Part shown: piece by piece, positions 33,759-47,894 of the stretch
How positions within the stretch are numbered: the first letter of the stretch is position 1
Layout: each line of letters opens with the position of its first letter
NCBI RefSeq assembly: GCF_020509005.1
Contig: NC_063013.1
Span: 4,774,001-4,838,000 of the forward strand
DNA length: 64,000 nucleotides
Source of the DNA: Fulvia fulva
Lineage: Eukaryota; Ascomycota; Dothideomycetes; Mycosphaerellales; Mycosphaerellaceae
Reading direction: 5' to 3'
Made by a program: the position numbers and the translations under genes
The notes under the pieces: generated by a model
Databases searched by the model: none
Told to the model about the DNA's origin: nothing
Seen by the model: the letters and a program-made list of their open reading frames with translations, nothing else

Positions 33759-36700
33759 GTACCCCCCCTTTAGATCGCTATTCGTCCTCGGACGGCTCTG
33801 TCTCTATAGTAGTATATCTACGAAAACTATATTATCCTCTAGTCCACCTTATTTAGCTTAAGTATCCTCTAAATCCTTAATATCCTCCTTACTATCGATC
33901 ACTATATCCGTCTAGACTTAGTATAAGATCGTAGTATACTAGTAACTCGGTCCTTGTTAAGTACCTAGTCGTACGGCGGCTTAAAGTCGGCGGGTATAGA
34001 CTTCGTCGGAAAGTTGTAGTAGAAGTCTATAATAGAGGCGGCTACTCCTACTAATACTTCTAGTAGCTCCTAGCTCGGCTCGCGGTATCCTTTCTACTTT
34101 ACTAGGTACTTATACTCGTCTTACTTCGGTAGTAAGTATTTTAGTAGTCTTCCCTTTAGCTTAAAATATTTCCTATCGAGTATATCCTCTACGAAGTACT
34201 CTTCGGATGTTTCGCCGTCGTTATCGCGGGTAATCTCGATTAGAGGCGGCGGTACTAGGATCTATCTAGGTTCGGGGTTATTAGTAGCTAGTTATAGGAG
34301 CGAGGCGTAGAAAGTGTTATAGAGATTACCTAACTAATTAGGTATTATAACGCGGTAAGCATTTTAATACGGGAGTGCTACGGTGATCTCGTACGGCCCT
34401 ACGTTCTTAATGTCGAGCTTCTTAGACGGGCGTATTATTAACTAGTTAGTAGTGTTAATATAAACTTCGTCGCCGATGTTATAATTCGGAGGTAGCTAGC
34501 GATATACGTTTATAAAATCTACTTATAACGCTTAGGCCAACACAATTTCTTGCCTTAGGTATACGTATATCTAGTTTATACGCTTAGTAAACGTATTCGT
34601 AGATTCTATATCGAGTCGTTACTTATAGGGCGTAAGCTTTATAGGGGTAGTTAGACTAGTATCCGTAAATTCTAGGTTACGACCGGTATTAGCGTAGAAG
34701 AGTAACACTCTAGTAGTAGCTAATATATAATTATTAGTAGTAAACTCGGTAAGTAGTAACTAATTAACCTAATTATCTTAGGCGTAGTAAATGTAGGCCC
34801 TTAGGTAACGTTCTATAACCTTATTCGTGTTTTTAGACTATCTATCGGATTCTAGGTAAAAGGCCGTCGATAGTCGTTATTAAATACCGAGTAGGGAGTA
34901 AACTCGTCTCTAGAACGTAGACGTCTACTAGGAGCTCCGATCCGAGACGATGCTCTTAGGAATACTATAACGTACGAAGATATAGCGGATAAAGATGTAT
35001 ATAATATATAGGGCGTCTATCTATAGTACTAGAATTAGATGTCTCTCCTTAGTAAGCCTGTCCGTGACTATAAGGACGTTCTTATACATTTGTCTATCGG
35101 TTAAGCTCTTACTTGTAGGCAAATCTATAACGAAGTTAATAGCGATATCCTCCTATACTCCGAAGGGTACTAGTAATAGTATAAGGAGGCCCTAATACTA
35201 CTAATTTAACGGAACCGTTATTCTATATATAACATAATTGCGGACGAATCTCTTAATCGTTTATACTATACGTAGCTAGCGGTAGTATCTACTAATTAAC
35301 TCGAATGTCTTTTTACGGCCGGAATGCCTAGCCGCGGGTATATCGTAGAAACGTTTCGTAATTAGAGTACAAAGTTCTACTACGCTAGTAACTTCTAGGA
35401 CAAATAAGCTATATCCTCCGTAGGCGTTCTTTATATAGATTATACTATCTTCTACTTTAGACGTACGATTGTCGATCTTATATTTACGTAATAGGGATAC
35501 TTACTAGTTCTAGGATAGCTATTATATAGTAGCCTAAACGGTCTCTTCGTTATATAGAGCCTTAACTTATATAAGTAAATCCTACTATACTACCTACTAC
35601 GCTACCTCCCCCTCCCGTAGCTCGCTTGAATTGAGCTTAATATCGAGGCGAGCGGGCAGTAGGATAACCTAGCTCTAATACTATAGACGTAGATCGCTTA
35701 GATCCGACGGTAGATCTTACGATCGTCTAGTAAGACTATTAGGCTTTATGCTCTATATACCTAGACGATAGGTAATTTTAAATACGAACTGTACTAGGAA
35801 CTATACCTAGCCTACCTACCGTCTATTAAGTTGTTTCGTACTTATAAAGTATTCTAAGTTCTTATAATCGGAGTAGATAATAACGGGATTGTTATCTATA
35901 TCCTTCGTATTCTCGAAATCGGTATCTATATTATCGTCTAAGTTAACGGTGAGCTTAGGTCTCTATTCTTCGAAGGCGAGGACGATAGCTAATAGTTCCT
36001 TATCGTAAATCTCGTAGTTATACTCCTATAGTAATATCTTCTTAGATATATATACTACCGGTCTCTAGACGTCTCCGTGTTTCTATAAAATTACTACCGT
36101 AGTAACGAAATCTAAGGCATCTGTTTCGACTATAGTTTCTAACCCTAGTACGAAGTGTACGAGTACCGTGTCCGTTAAGAATACATCTTTTAATCCTTAG
36201 AAGGCTACTTCGTATTCTATTATCTAAACGAATAGTATCGGCTTACTATTCTTACTAGTCTTTATTAAATTCGTAAGGGGTATACAGATTTTAGAGAAGT
36301 TCTATATAAACCTTTAATAGAAGTTTCCGAACCTAAGGAATGCTTATATATCCTTTAGGCATATTAGAGTAAGCTAGTTCTTAACTACGTCGACCTTTTC
36401 TAGGTCTATACGGATACCGTCGACTTCTATAATAATACTAAGGTACTTCGTCTCTATTTAGTAGAACTCGTATTTGTCGATATCTAATTATAGGCCGGCT
36501 TTACGTATACGTTATAGTACTTTACGTACGTATTATATATATTCCTCGAATATGTTACTAAAGATTAGGATATTATCTAGGTATACTAAATAGAAGTCAT
36601 CGAGATACTCCCTAAGCGTATCGTTAATATATAATTAGAATGTTCCTAGAGTATTATATAGGCCGAAAGGCATTACTATATACTCGAATTGACTATAGCG

Positions 36701-37016
36701 AGTACTAAACGTAGTTTTCTATTCGTAGCCCTCCGTAATATAAATACGGTTAAAGGTAGAGATATTATCGAGTTTAGTAAAGTACTTCTTCCTATTTAGG
36801 CTGTTTAGCGTTTCTTAGAATAGCGGTTTTAGGTATCTACTTTTGACCGTAAGGTCGTTAAGAGCTCTATAGTTAATATAGACCCGTAGACCGCCGCCTA
36901 GTTTACGTATAATTAGTACTAGTATAGAAGCCGGGCTCGTACTTCTTTATATCGCTCTAGATTCTAGCTAATTATCGACCTACTTCTTAATTACTATCAC
37001 GGCCGCTCCGTAAGTG
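33583..37016 (-). mobile_element. Partial Gypsy element on minus strand, RIP-degraded (Gypsy-3)
   Basis: LTR at about 33583-33758 followed by the polypurine tract (read as CCCCCCC). The pol gene then runs in reverse: integrase and RNase H first, and RT with YLDN (RIPped YLDD) at about 36572-36583. RT is cut off near its start at about 37016 by Gypsy-4. The LTR sequence differs from Gypsy-1 and Gypsy-2, so it is a third family. Confidence 0.8.
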
Positions 37017-40000
37017 AAGGATTCGAGTCTGATCACGTGACCCCGAGTCACGTGACCCGGATGACTAAGCTCGGCCCGATGCCGACGCCCGACACCTCGG
37101 CCTTTAAGTATAGGCCTCGTTCTTAGACTCTCTTCTCTCTTTAGCTATCGACTTCGTTAATACTACACCCTTATACTCTCGTAATATAGTCTCGTAGCAC
37201 TTCGATAGCTTATATTAAGGACGCTACTATATTTAGCGCCGCTTAAGACTCTAGAAATCCCGATATTACGACTCCTTAAAATCCCCGACTCGTACTAGCG
37301 TAAAAGTAGCGTAGTGCACTCTCTTTCTCCCTAGATCAAGACGCTAAGAAGGCGTATCACTACATTATAACTAGGCTATAGGGCGCCGGTTAGCTAGCGG
37401 CGGCGGCGGCGTAAATACTTAATATATTAAGCGCCGCGCGCGACTAACTCGAAACTTAGAACTTTTTACGCAATCCGATTAGTACACCTAGTCCGACGAC
37501 ACCGTCCTACTAGATCCCTTTATTAAGTACGCTAATAAGGAACGCGCGGTTCTCGATAGGCTCCTAGAAGAGGAGGAAGGAGAGGATACCTAACCCGAAA
37601 TTTTAGACACTTTTAACCTCGTAGTATTGCTCTACGAGGGCGATATTATAGACCACCTCGATAAGATTAGGTCAACCGATAATACTCGTAAGGACTTTGC
37701 TATTAACTATATAGACGACCGCGGTCGTACCGGGATATACCGTATCCTACTCGACTAACTACGGTTACTTAACGCGACTTAGTTTTACGACTACGTCTAG
37801 AACTAACTAGAGGTAATTGCCTACGCCCTTCGTAAACTCGAGGCTAATCACCGCTAAGCTATCCTAGATAGAACGGCGCTATATTAAGCTAACGAGCTAA
37901 ATAAGAAGAAGTTCGAGGAAGTATATACCGAACTATAATATACGGAAAAGTATAAGTAGGGATATAAGTAGGACCTAGAATAAGCTAATAAGGACCTTAT
38001 AAAGGCTAACTAGGACGTTACTAAGTATAGGAAGTAGGCTAATAACTAGTATAGCTCTACTAAGAGAGCCGAAAAGGAGGTCGATATATTTAAAGTTAAA
38101 GTCGCTAAACTAGAAATACTCGTACCGGACGACTCCGCCCCTACGGCTACTAACGTAGTAGGGCTATAGTAGACTATCGCTACGCTTAAACAGGATCTCG
38201 AGGAAGCTAAGCGTAGCCGTATTACCGAGAAACCTAAGGAGCGTAGCGCCCGCTCCCTCTCCGAGTTACGACGTCGACGCGGCGATAGACTAGCTAAAAA
38301 GTACGCCGAATAACCCGCTATAAAGCCTACGCGGAAGTAACGTAAGGAGCGATTCGCTAATAACTCCTCCGACCCCGATTCCTCCGACTCGTCCTTAGAC
38401 TCTAATTCCGATTTCGAAGAGCGTCCGCGCCGTAAGAGTAAGGGTAAGGATAAGAGATCGAGAAAGAGATAAGAGACCGTTATCGTCGACGACGACGACT
38501 TCGAGATTATAGATAGTAGCGTAGATATCGTACGCTATAACCGAACGATAGTAGAAGACTTTAAGACGAGTTCCTATATCGAAGTACCTAAGCCTAAATT
38601 CTTAGGAGAGAATATAGGTAGTAAAGACTCGCCGATACTTAATAAGTAGACTACTTAACTCGGTAATAAGCTTGCCGCTTCTATCTTTAAGGACGTGCTA
38701 TCCGCCCTACGTTTCGTATAAGAAACTACTATAGGGTTAGTATAGACGCGCTTAAGATAGTAGAGAATAATAAGTTCTCCGAGTTCTATACTAAGTTCTA
38801 ACGTAAGCGCGCCTAGCTCCTATAAGGCGCGAGCCGTAAGTACGAGGTTATCGAGCTTAAGAAGAAGCTAAGCTTTAAGTACCGTAATTGACTAGTCGTA
38901 CTACCTAATATAAAGTCGGTTAAGGAGCTTACTCGGTAATACTACCGCCTAGAGAGCGAGCTAGCTTAACTTGAATACGACCTACTACGTACTAAGAACG
39001 ACGAGAAGAAGGACAAGAAGACGACTATACCTAAGGGTAACGGTACGGTATCGGTACCTCCTATAGTAGGGTAGATTATACTACCGATACTCCCTTTAGA
39101 TAACGGTTTACCTCTCGGCCGCTCTCCTTATACTAATTAGCCGCTCCTTCCGTAGAAGGACCGCTCTAATTAGTATAAGAACCTTATATAACTTACTTAA
39201 AATTAGCGTACTTAGATTATCGCTAGCGGTAGCTACCTACGCTACCGGAGTACCGGCTATATCTTAGGCGCCGCCGGCTACCTACTTGACCTATACGAGC
39301 GTCCTAAGAAGAAGACTAACAATAACGGCCTTACGGTCACTAAAGCACCGGCGGGAAATGCCTAAGCTATTATTTGAGCGTAATAGATAATAGTCCGCCT
39401 TAGGAAGTCTTATACCCTTACGAACCTTATAAATATACCCGTACCGTATAGGCGTTTTCCTTATAAGCCCAAGCGAGCACGCCCTCTTCTATAGAAGTAG
39501 ATAAAGGACCCGAAGTCTCGTATCACTTTATAGTAGAGGGTAGGGTAAATAGAATATATATATATACCTTTCTTAATAATAGTACTAACTCTAAACTCGT
39601 AAATAATTCCTTTACGCAAAAATACAAATTCCCGCTCTACGATATTAAGCCCTTTACGCTAGGCCTAGGTAATAGCTCCTAAGCACTAACAATTATTACT
39701 AAAGCTATAAACATTAAACTAAACCTTTAAGGCTATGTCGAGACGGTTAAATACCTAGTTACCGATACCTACTAAGGTATAGTCCTTAGCCTTAGATAGT
39801 ACGCAAAGTATAGCCCTTATAAAGACTAGAAGCGAAGCGGACTTATCTTTAACGACGTTAACTATTAGAATCACTCTCTCTATAAGAACTTTAGCCTACT
39901 AGTAACGTTACCTATCCCCGAGTTACTACTAACGCCGGTACCCGACTATAATAGCCTTAAGCGACCCGACATCCGCGATATACCGGTCCCTTAGCCCCTC

Positions 40001-43000
40001 GAAGTCGGCGCTAAAAGAGCTAGGGCTAGGTATAGAGACGACATTAAGTAGATTAACTTATACGAACTCCGGAGACTCTGTCGTACGAGAGGTACGGAAG
40101 TATATACTATATAGATTAACCTACGTAATATATATACGGCTAAGAGCGCGGCCGATCTAGTTATAGTATAAGCGTTAGGGCTTTACGCTATAATAGTACG
40201 AAAGGTTATAGGCGGTAACGCTATATTTACGTACGCTATATATATTAAAGACAGCTACTATAGGACGCTCCGTTATTAATAGGAGTACTAGGTAGAGGCC
40301 TACGCGATAAACGTAACTAATTATAACGTATTTATAGAAAAGCTATACTAGAAGTAGAAGGACCCCGACATACTCGGTAAGCTACCGGCTATATACTATT
40401 ATCGGTAAGCTCTATTCTCAAAGTTAGAGTTAGATAAGCTACTACCTTATTGCCCTAGCCTAGATTATAAGATTAAGCTAAAGAAGTTTGCTTGGCTACC
40501 GTTTAAGCGGCCCTATCCGATTTCGAATAGAGAGTTAGAAGTAGTAAAAGCTTAGGTAGATAACTAACTTTAGGAAGGTAACATCTAACGTAGTAACTTA
40601 CCTATAGTATTACCGGTAATTATCGTACGTAAACTAGGTAGTAGACTACGCGTCTATATCGACTACCGCGCCCTAAACGCTATTACTATAAAATCGAGGT
40701 ACCCTATCCTACTTATTTAAGATACCCTTAACCGGATTAGTAGTAAGAAGTACTTTACTAAGCTCGATATAATCGCTACCTTTAATCGTTTACGTATCGC
40801 GGAAGGGGACGAGTAGAAAACGGTATTTACTACGCGCTACGGTCAATTCGAATGTCTAGTAATGCCCTTTAGTCTCTATAATATACCCGGCACCTTCTAG
40901 TTATATATTAATAACGCGCTCCGGGAGTACCTAGACGATTTTACCTCCGCGTACCTCGATAACGTACTTATATTTAGCGACACCCTAGAGGAGTATATCG
41001 TTTACGTCGAGAAGGTTATAGCGAAGCTATAGGAGGTAGGACTTCAACTCGACATCGATAAGTACGAGTTTTACGTCTAAGAGACGAAGTACCTTAGCTT
41101 AATTATAGGCGCGGACGGCATTAAGATAGATAAGGACAAGATTGCCGTAATCTAAGAATAGGAGACCCCTCGTAACCTAATAGATATTCTGTCCTTCCTT
41201 AGCTTTTATAACTTCTATAGGCGGTTTATTCGTGACTACTTAGGCATCGCCTACCCGATAATATAGCTTACTAAGAAAGACGTACTATAGGTATAGGGTA
41301 ACGAATATTAGGACGCTTTCGAACGTATAAAACAAGCGTTTACTAAGGACGATATTATGCTCGTACATTTCGTACCCGGGCGAGAAACGAAGCTCGAAAC
41401 AGATACGTCGGACTTCATTACTACTATAGTAATGTCGTAGCGAGGAGAAGACGGTATATAGCGCCTAGTAGCTTTTATATCTAAGAAGATGTCGCCGTAA
41501 GAATATAACTACGACATCTATAATAAGGAACTACTCGCTATCGTAAAAGCCTTTAAGGAATAGAAGCTAGAGCTTATGTCTAGAGACATTAATAGAGATA
41601 AGGCCGACTTCGAAAACCTTACCGACGAAAGCGGTAAGCTAATCCTAGTATACTCCGATTATAAGAACCTTAAATAGTTCACGAGTACTAAGGTCCTAAA
41701 TAGACGCTAGGCACGTTAGTCCGAGTTCTTATCGTAGTTCTACTTTAAGATTGTCTATATCCCTAGTAAGACGAATGTTAAACCTAATACTCTAATACGG
41801 CGGCTATAGGACGTCCCTATAAACGATAACGACCTACGAAGATAGTATTAAGAATAGACGTTACTACCTAAGTACCGATTCCTTAACATCTCGCCGATAG
41901 AGATCCGTCTAGGCCAATAGGATAATGAACTTATAACTAAGATCCGCGTTATATACGGAGAAGCGGAGCTATAGTAAGCGTTACGCTATTTAGACGTAGG
42001 AGAGCCTTATACGCTACTACGCTAGTACCGTATAGATAATAGCGAGGCGGTAGCTATAGGCGGCCTTATCTATATTAAGAATAGATACGGCGGCTATAAC
42101 GTCTTCGTACTAGACGTACCGGGTTTACGCTTTAAGGTCTTCTAAGTATATTATAGCACCCCCTCTACTAGTTACCTAGGTTGTACGAAGACCTACGAGC
42201 TTATTACTCGCGACTTCGTCTAGCCCGGGCTTTCGTAGTATATACGTAATAAGATCTTTAAGTACTACGAATGCCGCTCGTTAAAACCCTCGTAGATATA
42301 ATATATAGGGCTACTAAAACCCCTACTAATCCCGTTTAAACTATAGGACGAAATTGCTATAGATTTCGTAGTAGGACTATCGAAGAGTACTAATTATAAT
42401 AGCGTTATATATACTAATGCCCTTACGATCACTAACCGTACGGGTAAGGGATGCTATATAATCCTAGTAAAGGAGATAACGGCCGAATATATCGCCGAGG
42501 TCTTTGTCCGGGACTACTACCGCTTATATAGTGCCCCTCTGTCTATCGTTATAGATCGAGGTAGTTAGTAGCTATTAGCTTTTTAGTAACGCTTCTACGA
42601 ACTAGTAGGGATAGTCTATAAGTTGTCTATAGCCTTCTATCCTAAGACTAATAGATAGTCTAAAAACACGAATAAGGAGATAGAGAAGTACCTCCGTGTC
42701 TTTATCGACTACGTATAAGGAGATTAGGTATAGTGGCTTCCGCTAGCGGAATTCGTAAAGAATAACTATATTATAGAAGTAATAGGTATGTCGCTATTCT
42801 TTACCGAACGAGGTCGTAATCCTCGTACTAGTAACTTTAATAGAGATAGCCTCCCTAAGCGTCTAATACCTACTAAGTAACGCCTATCCGCCGAAAAGGT
42901 AGAGCGTTTTGCTTAATAGATAAAGGACTTCCGTACGTACCTATATAAATACTTACGTTACGGTCAAGCCCTATAAGTAGATAACGCTAATATATACCGT

Positions 43001-43190
43001 ACTATACTACCGCGATATAGCCTAGGCGACCGTATCTATATTAATACTAAGAACTAGAAGTCATTACGCCTAGCTAAGAAGCTTAATGTCAAATAGTTTA
43101 GACCGGTAATATTTACTACCGCGCTCGGTAAGAATACGTATAGTATTACTCTACTAGAGACGATCCGCGTATATAATTTCTTCTACTATA
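37017..43190 (+). mobile_element. Gypsy element, RIP-degraded (Gypsy-4)
   Basis: A CpA/TpG-retaining stretch at 37017-37110 resembles an LTR U3. A long gag follows (about 37200-39500), with acidic Ser/Asp-rich and Lys/Arg-rich parts near 38380-38470. RT comes next, with YLDN at 40951-40962, then RNase H, integrase (about 42140-42800), and the C-terminal pol near 43000-43190. No matching 3' LTR is evident before 43650. Stops from RIP are frequent. The exact left LTR boundary is uncertain. Confidence 0.75.
37033..37055. promoter_or_regulatory. Two CACGTG palindromes in the Gypsy-4 LTR region
   Basis: TCACGTGA occurs at 37033-37040 and again at 37048-37055, 15 bp apart. CACGTG is the E-box core bound by bHLH factors such as Cbf1/Pho4 types. 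Each copy contains one CpA and one TpG that RIP should have changed. Confidence 0.45.
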
Positions 43191-43654
43191 GCTCTCTAGC
43201 CGACTACTTTCTCCCTCCGTATTATAGCTTTCTTCTATTAGTATACCTCCCTATATACGTTCTAGGCCTCCTCGCTATAGCTACTCGTCTATACCTAGCG
43301 GGCTCTCCTTACTTCTCTTACTACTATAGTACACTTCGGCGTCTAGTATAGTTTAGACTATATCGTTAGTTAGGTAAGCGGAACGTAAAGTAAGGTCGCT
43401 TTTCTTATTTCGTCTATTAACCCTTAGACTACCTCGTCTATCTCGTCTTTACTATTATATTGCTACTACGCGATCTAGACTAGCCTCTCGGAGTCATCGA
43501 GGTACGCCTAGATATTAGCCTAGTAGGCCTTTCCCTAGTTTAGCTTAGGGGTTCTCGCTAGTATACGTTAAATCTATATCGTAATAGAGGTCCTAACTAC
43601 TATATAGTCTAACGACGCCTCGAATTTATATTCGATCCTATAGTAGGTTACTAT
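43191..43654. other. Unassigned RIP-type sequence
   Basis: About 460 bp between the pol end of Gypsy-4 and the tail of the next LINE. It may be 3' UTR and LTR remains of Gypsy-4, or displaced gag of Gypsy-3. I could not align it with either. Confidence 0.35.
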
Positions 43655-46410
43655 AAATATATATATTGTTTATTATGCTATTATAGAGCCTATTAGCCTA
43701 TATAGCTATACTACCTACTTCTAGTTATAAAGGGGAAACTCGTATTATAGAGTAAAAACCCCCTCTCCTCTCCTATACGTTCTTAACCTTACCTTCTTTC
43801 GTATTTTCCTTATTAAGGGTATACTAGTGTTATAGGCCTACCCTAATAACTACCCTATCTACACCCCCTTGACCTTCCGGCTCTTCTCTATCTACTCCTC
43901 CGTCTCGCTAGCTAGCGCGAACTGTTTAAGAAAGCCCTACTATAGTATCTACTATACTATCCGTTTCACGTCTCGCTTGTCCGTTATAATTAACTAGTAG
44001 TCGCGTCTTACTACCTTAGCTCTCTACTAGCCTCGTCCTTCTACCTATTACGGGCACCGTAGTATTATGTACTCCGGGTTCAATAACGGGTAGTTATACT
44101 AGTATACTAGGCTATATACGTCCGGGACTTTCCTTCTATATAGGTAGGCCCTTAACCCGATATGTTCGGACCTAAACTATATCGCGATGCTTACTTCGGC
44201 CCTTATTAGGTCACGGTAGAGTAGGTAGTTATGTCTCTAGAAGGGGCGTAAGGCTAGGGGTCCTCGATTTAGTAGGGGATTCTCTTCCTATTCCTATTCC
44301 TAAAGACATCCCGCTACCTACTCTACGAGGCTTTACGTCTTTGCCTTATTACCCTTTTTCCTCCGTGCCTTTTCCTCCTCCTCCTTCCTCTCTAGCTACT
44401 CCTAGGTTCGCTTAACGACTTTAAACGTACGTAGGTCGTCTTACTTCTAGCTTTAACGTACCCTAAGGCTAGGCAGTCGGTCGTACCTCCTAGTAATCTT
44501 CTCTATAGAGTCCCGAATAGCTTATTATACTAGATAATCCGCCGTCTTCCTAGCGTATTAGCTCCTCATTCCCTTGATATAATGTTTAATTAGGGGGGGA
44601 CCCTGTCTCTACCTCTACTACTCTCGTTAGCGTTATCTTATAGGCTCCTAGTATCCGTCTAAGGTTCGCGGCCTACGTCCGGTTTAGGGGTCCCTCTATC
44701 CGCTTCGGGATCGGTTTGCCTACTCCTCCTGTCCCCTATATCTAGGCCCCGTAGAGCATTACTAGTTTTAAGATCGTCTTATATATAATCCTTACCTTAT
44801 TAAACGTAGCTCCCTATATTAACGTTATAAGTCTAGTTATTATAGCCTCGTTAACCTAGGCTCTATTCTAGGCTTTCCTAATCTAGGGGTTCTAGCTAAG
44901 CTTAGGGTCTAGCTAGATTCCTAGGATTTATAATTCGGGAGAAGGCTTCGTTACGTAACCCTAGATAGTTACCGTTACTTATATATTATAGTAGGTTCTT
45001 GCCTTACTAAAGTAGATAAGCTAGTAGTTTTCCGGAGCGAAACGGGCGCCGTATCGACGTATCTATTCCTCGTATACCTCGTGTCTTTCTATAAGTAGCC
45101 GGTAGTTTTCTTCGGTCGCCGTTAACTAGGCTAGGATATTCGTATCGTCGACGAACCCTAAGGCCGACGTTTATAGTAAGGTAAGTAGTAGGATTAGGTC
45201 CGCTATAAAGATTAAGAAGAGGATCGGGGATAGTATTAAGCCCTAGGAATCCCGTATTCTATATATATAAGGTTGCCCTCCTTACGCTTCCTAAGGACAA
45301 TCTACGTTATTCTCTCCTTAAGGAAGGAGTTTACGAAACTTATTACCTACCGCGGGTTTCCTTTTTGCCGTAGGATATAGAGGAGTCGCTCGTAGGAGAC
45401 GTTATCGAATGCCTCTAAGACATTAAGAGACAATAGTAATATAACCCTATTTCGTCTATAGTACTAGAGAGTATAAATCTATTTAGTAATAAGCTCTCTA
45501 GCCGTTAGGGTATATCGTTTGCTCCTACTACCTATCTATATCTCTAGGAGTAGGTTATTATCCTCGACGAGCTATATAATTCTTCTTACTATAACCTTCT
45601 CTAGTATCTTTCTAATTATATTTAGGAGTACGATCGGCCTATAGGACTTTAGCTTTATATAGTCTTCCTTCTATAGCTTCTTTAGGACGACTATAAGGGA
45701 CCGCCTAAATGGCCGTAGGTAGTACCCCTTACGTAGGTAAGCCGTAAATAGTTCGGCGAGGTATAGGGCGACTTCTTCTTTATATTCTTTAAGGAGAAGG
45801 TTTAGGATACCGTCGGGTCCCGGGGCCTTACGGCCCTTTAGCTTTCCTATAATCTCCCTTATCTCCTCCTCGCCTACTATCTAGTATATATCGAGTAGCT
45901 CCGGGTAGATCGTTCCCTCTATATCCGTTAGGTCGGCCGTTAACTATATCGTAAAGAAGTAGTCGGCGAACGCCTTCGCCTTCCCTTCCGGCGTTATTTA
46001 TATTGTACTTATCGTATCCTAGATTAGGGGGAAGTATAGTGTCCTGTCACCGTCTCCGGCCCTTACCTACTTTATAAGCCGCTATATCTACTCCGGGTTC
46101 TCTATTATAAGACCTATAGTTACCCTCTAGTCTTATCGCTTGTCTCGTTGTATTTAGGCCTTCTTTGCCTAACTTGCTTCCTAGTACTCGTCCTACGCTT
46201 CTTAGCTTTACTCCTTCGTCCATTTTCGCCTTGCCCTCCTTACGTCCTTAACTTTAGCTAAGCACTCTAGGGTCTAGAAGGGCTTCTAGTACTTCGAGGG
46301 CCTTAGTTCTAGTATATATTCCTCGGCCGCCTACTATATCGTCGTTATTATCTGTTCTACCGTACTATTAAGCTCGGCTTCCGTCTCCCTAATACTAGTG
46401 TTATTTAGTA
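43655..46410 (-). mobile_element. Tad1-type LINE, RIP-degraded (copy 3, part a)
   Basis: A-rich tail and 3' UTR block (GGGGAAAC, AAAACCCCC) followed by reverse ORF2. An RT motif equivalent to GFVDDTNIL lies near 45130. The segment corresponding to EIDEAVQ...WTPEC of the intact ORF2 is near 46260-46380. It is interrupted by repeat E at about 46411. Confidence 0.78.
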
Positions 46411-47490
46411 AGGAAGGAATTATATTTAGTAAGCTAGCTACGAGATAAGGTAATAAGTCTTAACCCGCTTTCCTACTTATCTAGTACTACCGTATAGCCT
46501 CGTTTCGAGAGGTTAGCCCGGAGCAAAAGCTTCTATCTACGCCCTCCCTCTCTATTTGCTACTTAAGCTAATATCCACCTCTATAGGCCTAAGCCCTTTA
46601 GTACTCTCTATTAACCGATATACGTATCCGTCCTCTCGGGCTATATAGATAGTATTAGCCGTCGCTACTAGTATATACTACGCCCTAGGTTTTAACGCCC
46701 TTTACGTTACCGTAGCCTATCTCTAGAAAGCGGCCGTCTATACCTCGTAGGTTTGCTCGGGGCATATACTACGCCGGGTAGCGTACTCCTTACGTTTCTA
46801 CCTACTAACTAATATAAAGTACCTTATTACCCTACCTCGATCCTCTCCGATTATAGAACTAATCTACTCGTATTATATATCTTTTCCCCGTCCTAATAGC
46901 CGTCTTTTCCTTACTTAGGCTATCGTCTTTTCCTTGTCGTAATCTACTATATTAGACTAGGTACGTTATATAGCGGGATAGGTAGTACCTTAAGTAAAAC
47001 CCTCGTTCCTATACCGGGTACTTAATAGGCCCTTATAGGCTTCGTTACGTATCTACCTACCTACCGTATTACCCGCTAGTAAACACTAGATTGTTTCGTA
47101 GTCCGCTCGACGCCGTCGTATAGTCCGCTTAGTTGTTGTTCTATAGTCCGCTCGTCTAATGTTCGTCGCTCGGCCCGCTCGGTTTACGGTCTCCGGAGGT
47201 AAAAACTCTATACTTATACTAGAGGTGTCCTATCGAGCGTATAGGCTACGGTTCCGCGCCCTTCTAATACGTAGAAAGAAGAGGGACTCGCTCCCGACAC
47301 GAGTATACGCTCGTCGGATAGTTTTTATACCCGTTTTACTAGTAGTCCTCTATTCGCTACGGCTTCGCCTACGTTACGCGCCCGTCGCGCCTACGACGCT
47401 CTAGCGTAAGAATACTAAGCTCTCTCGTAGTAAGACGAGAGGTTCGTAGCCGACACTACGTATAGGTGATTCTCGTCGTCGACCTAGGTT
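46411..47490 (+). repeat. Repeat E, right copy (~1.08 kb), inverted relative to 28704-29786
   Basis: It sits inside LINE copy 3, between its RT part and its endonuclease part, so it is an insertion. It is CpG-rich toward its right end (about 47160-47450) and less AT-rich than its surroundings. Near its right end is AGCCGACA. The open frame at 47159-47404 has no recognisable motif. Confidence 0.7.
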
Positions 47491-47894
47491 ACTATATAGT
47501 AGTAGCTATCTAAGATCTAGGAGAGGTCGATCGTACCTTAGAGTCCCCCTCTCTTCTAGGTGCCTAGGTCCTTCGGGGTATTAAGGGCAATTACGTTGCC
47601 CGCTATTAAGTCGATTACTTCGTTAGCTATAGGGTACGGCTATATAAGGCTTTCCTAGAAAGGGTAGTATATATTAAAGTCTCCTACTACGATATGGTAC
47701 CCTTGTCTCTTAAGCGTACTATCTAGGTGTCTATAGACCCTAAGGTCGCGGCTAGACCTCGAGGCTAGCGGTTATATATATAAGTTATATATCTAGGTAC
47801 TACCTACGTAGAGGGAGGTAATATCGCCCCCGCCTTCTTCGTCTACGTAGTATACTACCTCCTAGTCGGATTCTAGTATATCCTTACTAATATA
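47491..47894 (-). mobile_element. Tad1-type LINE, RIP-degraded (copy 3, part b)
   Basis: Reverse endonuclease region, collinear with about 51715-52113 of the intact LINE and including a GDFNI-equivalent near 47670. It ends in CCTTACTAA against the tail of LINE copy 4. Confidence 0.8.

Noticed and set aside
34995..35195. Short open frames in the RIP block (also near 14624, 15436, 20484, 20852, 55616, 57598, 58490)
   Set aside because: They are fragments or antisense shadows of degraded transposons. The one at 57598-57804 is a Copia RNase H remnant, not a gene.
47159..47404. Open frame of 81 codons in repeat E as a gene
   Set aside because: It lies in a degraded repeat whose inverted twin does not keep the frame, and no motif is seen.
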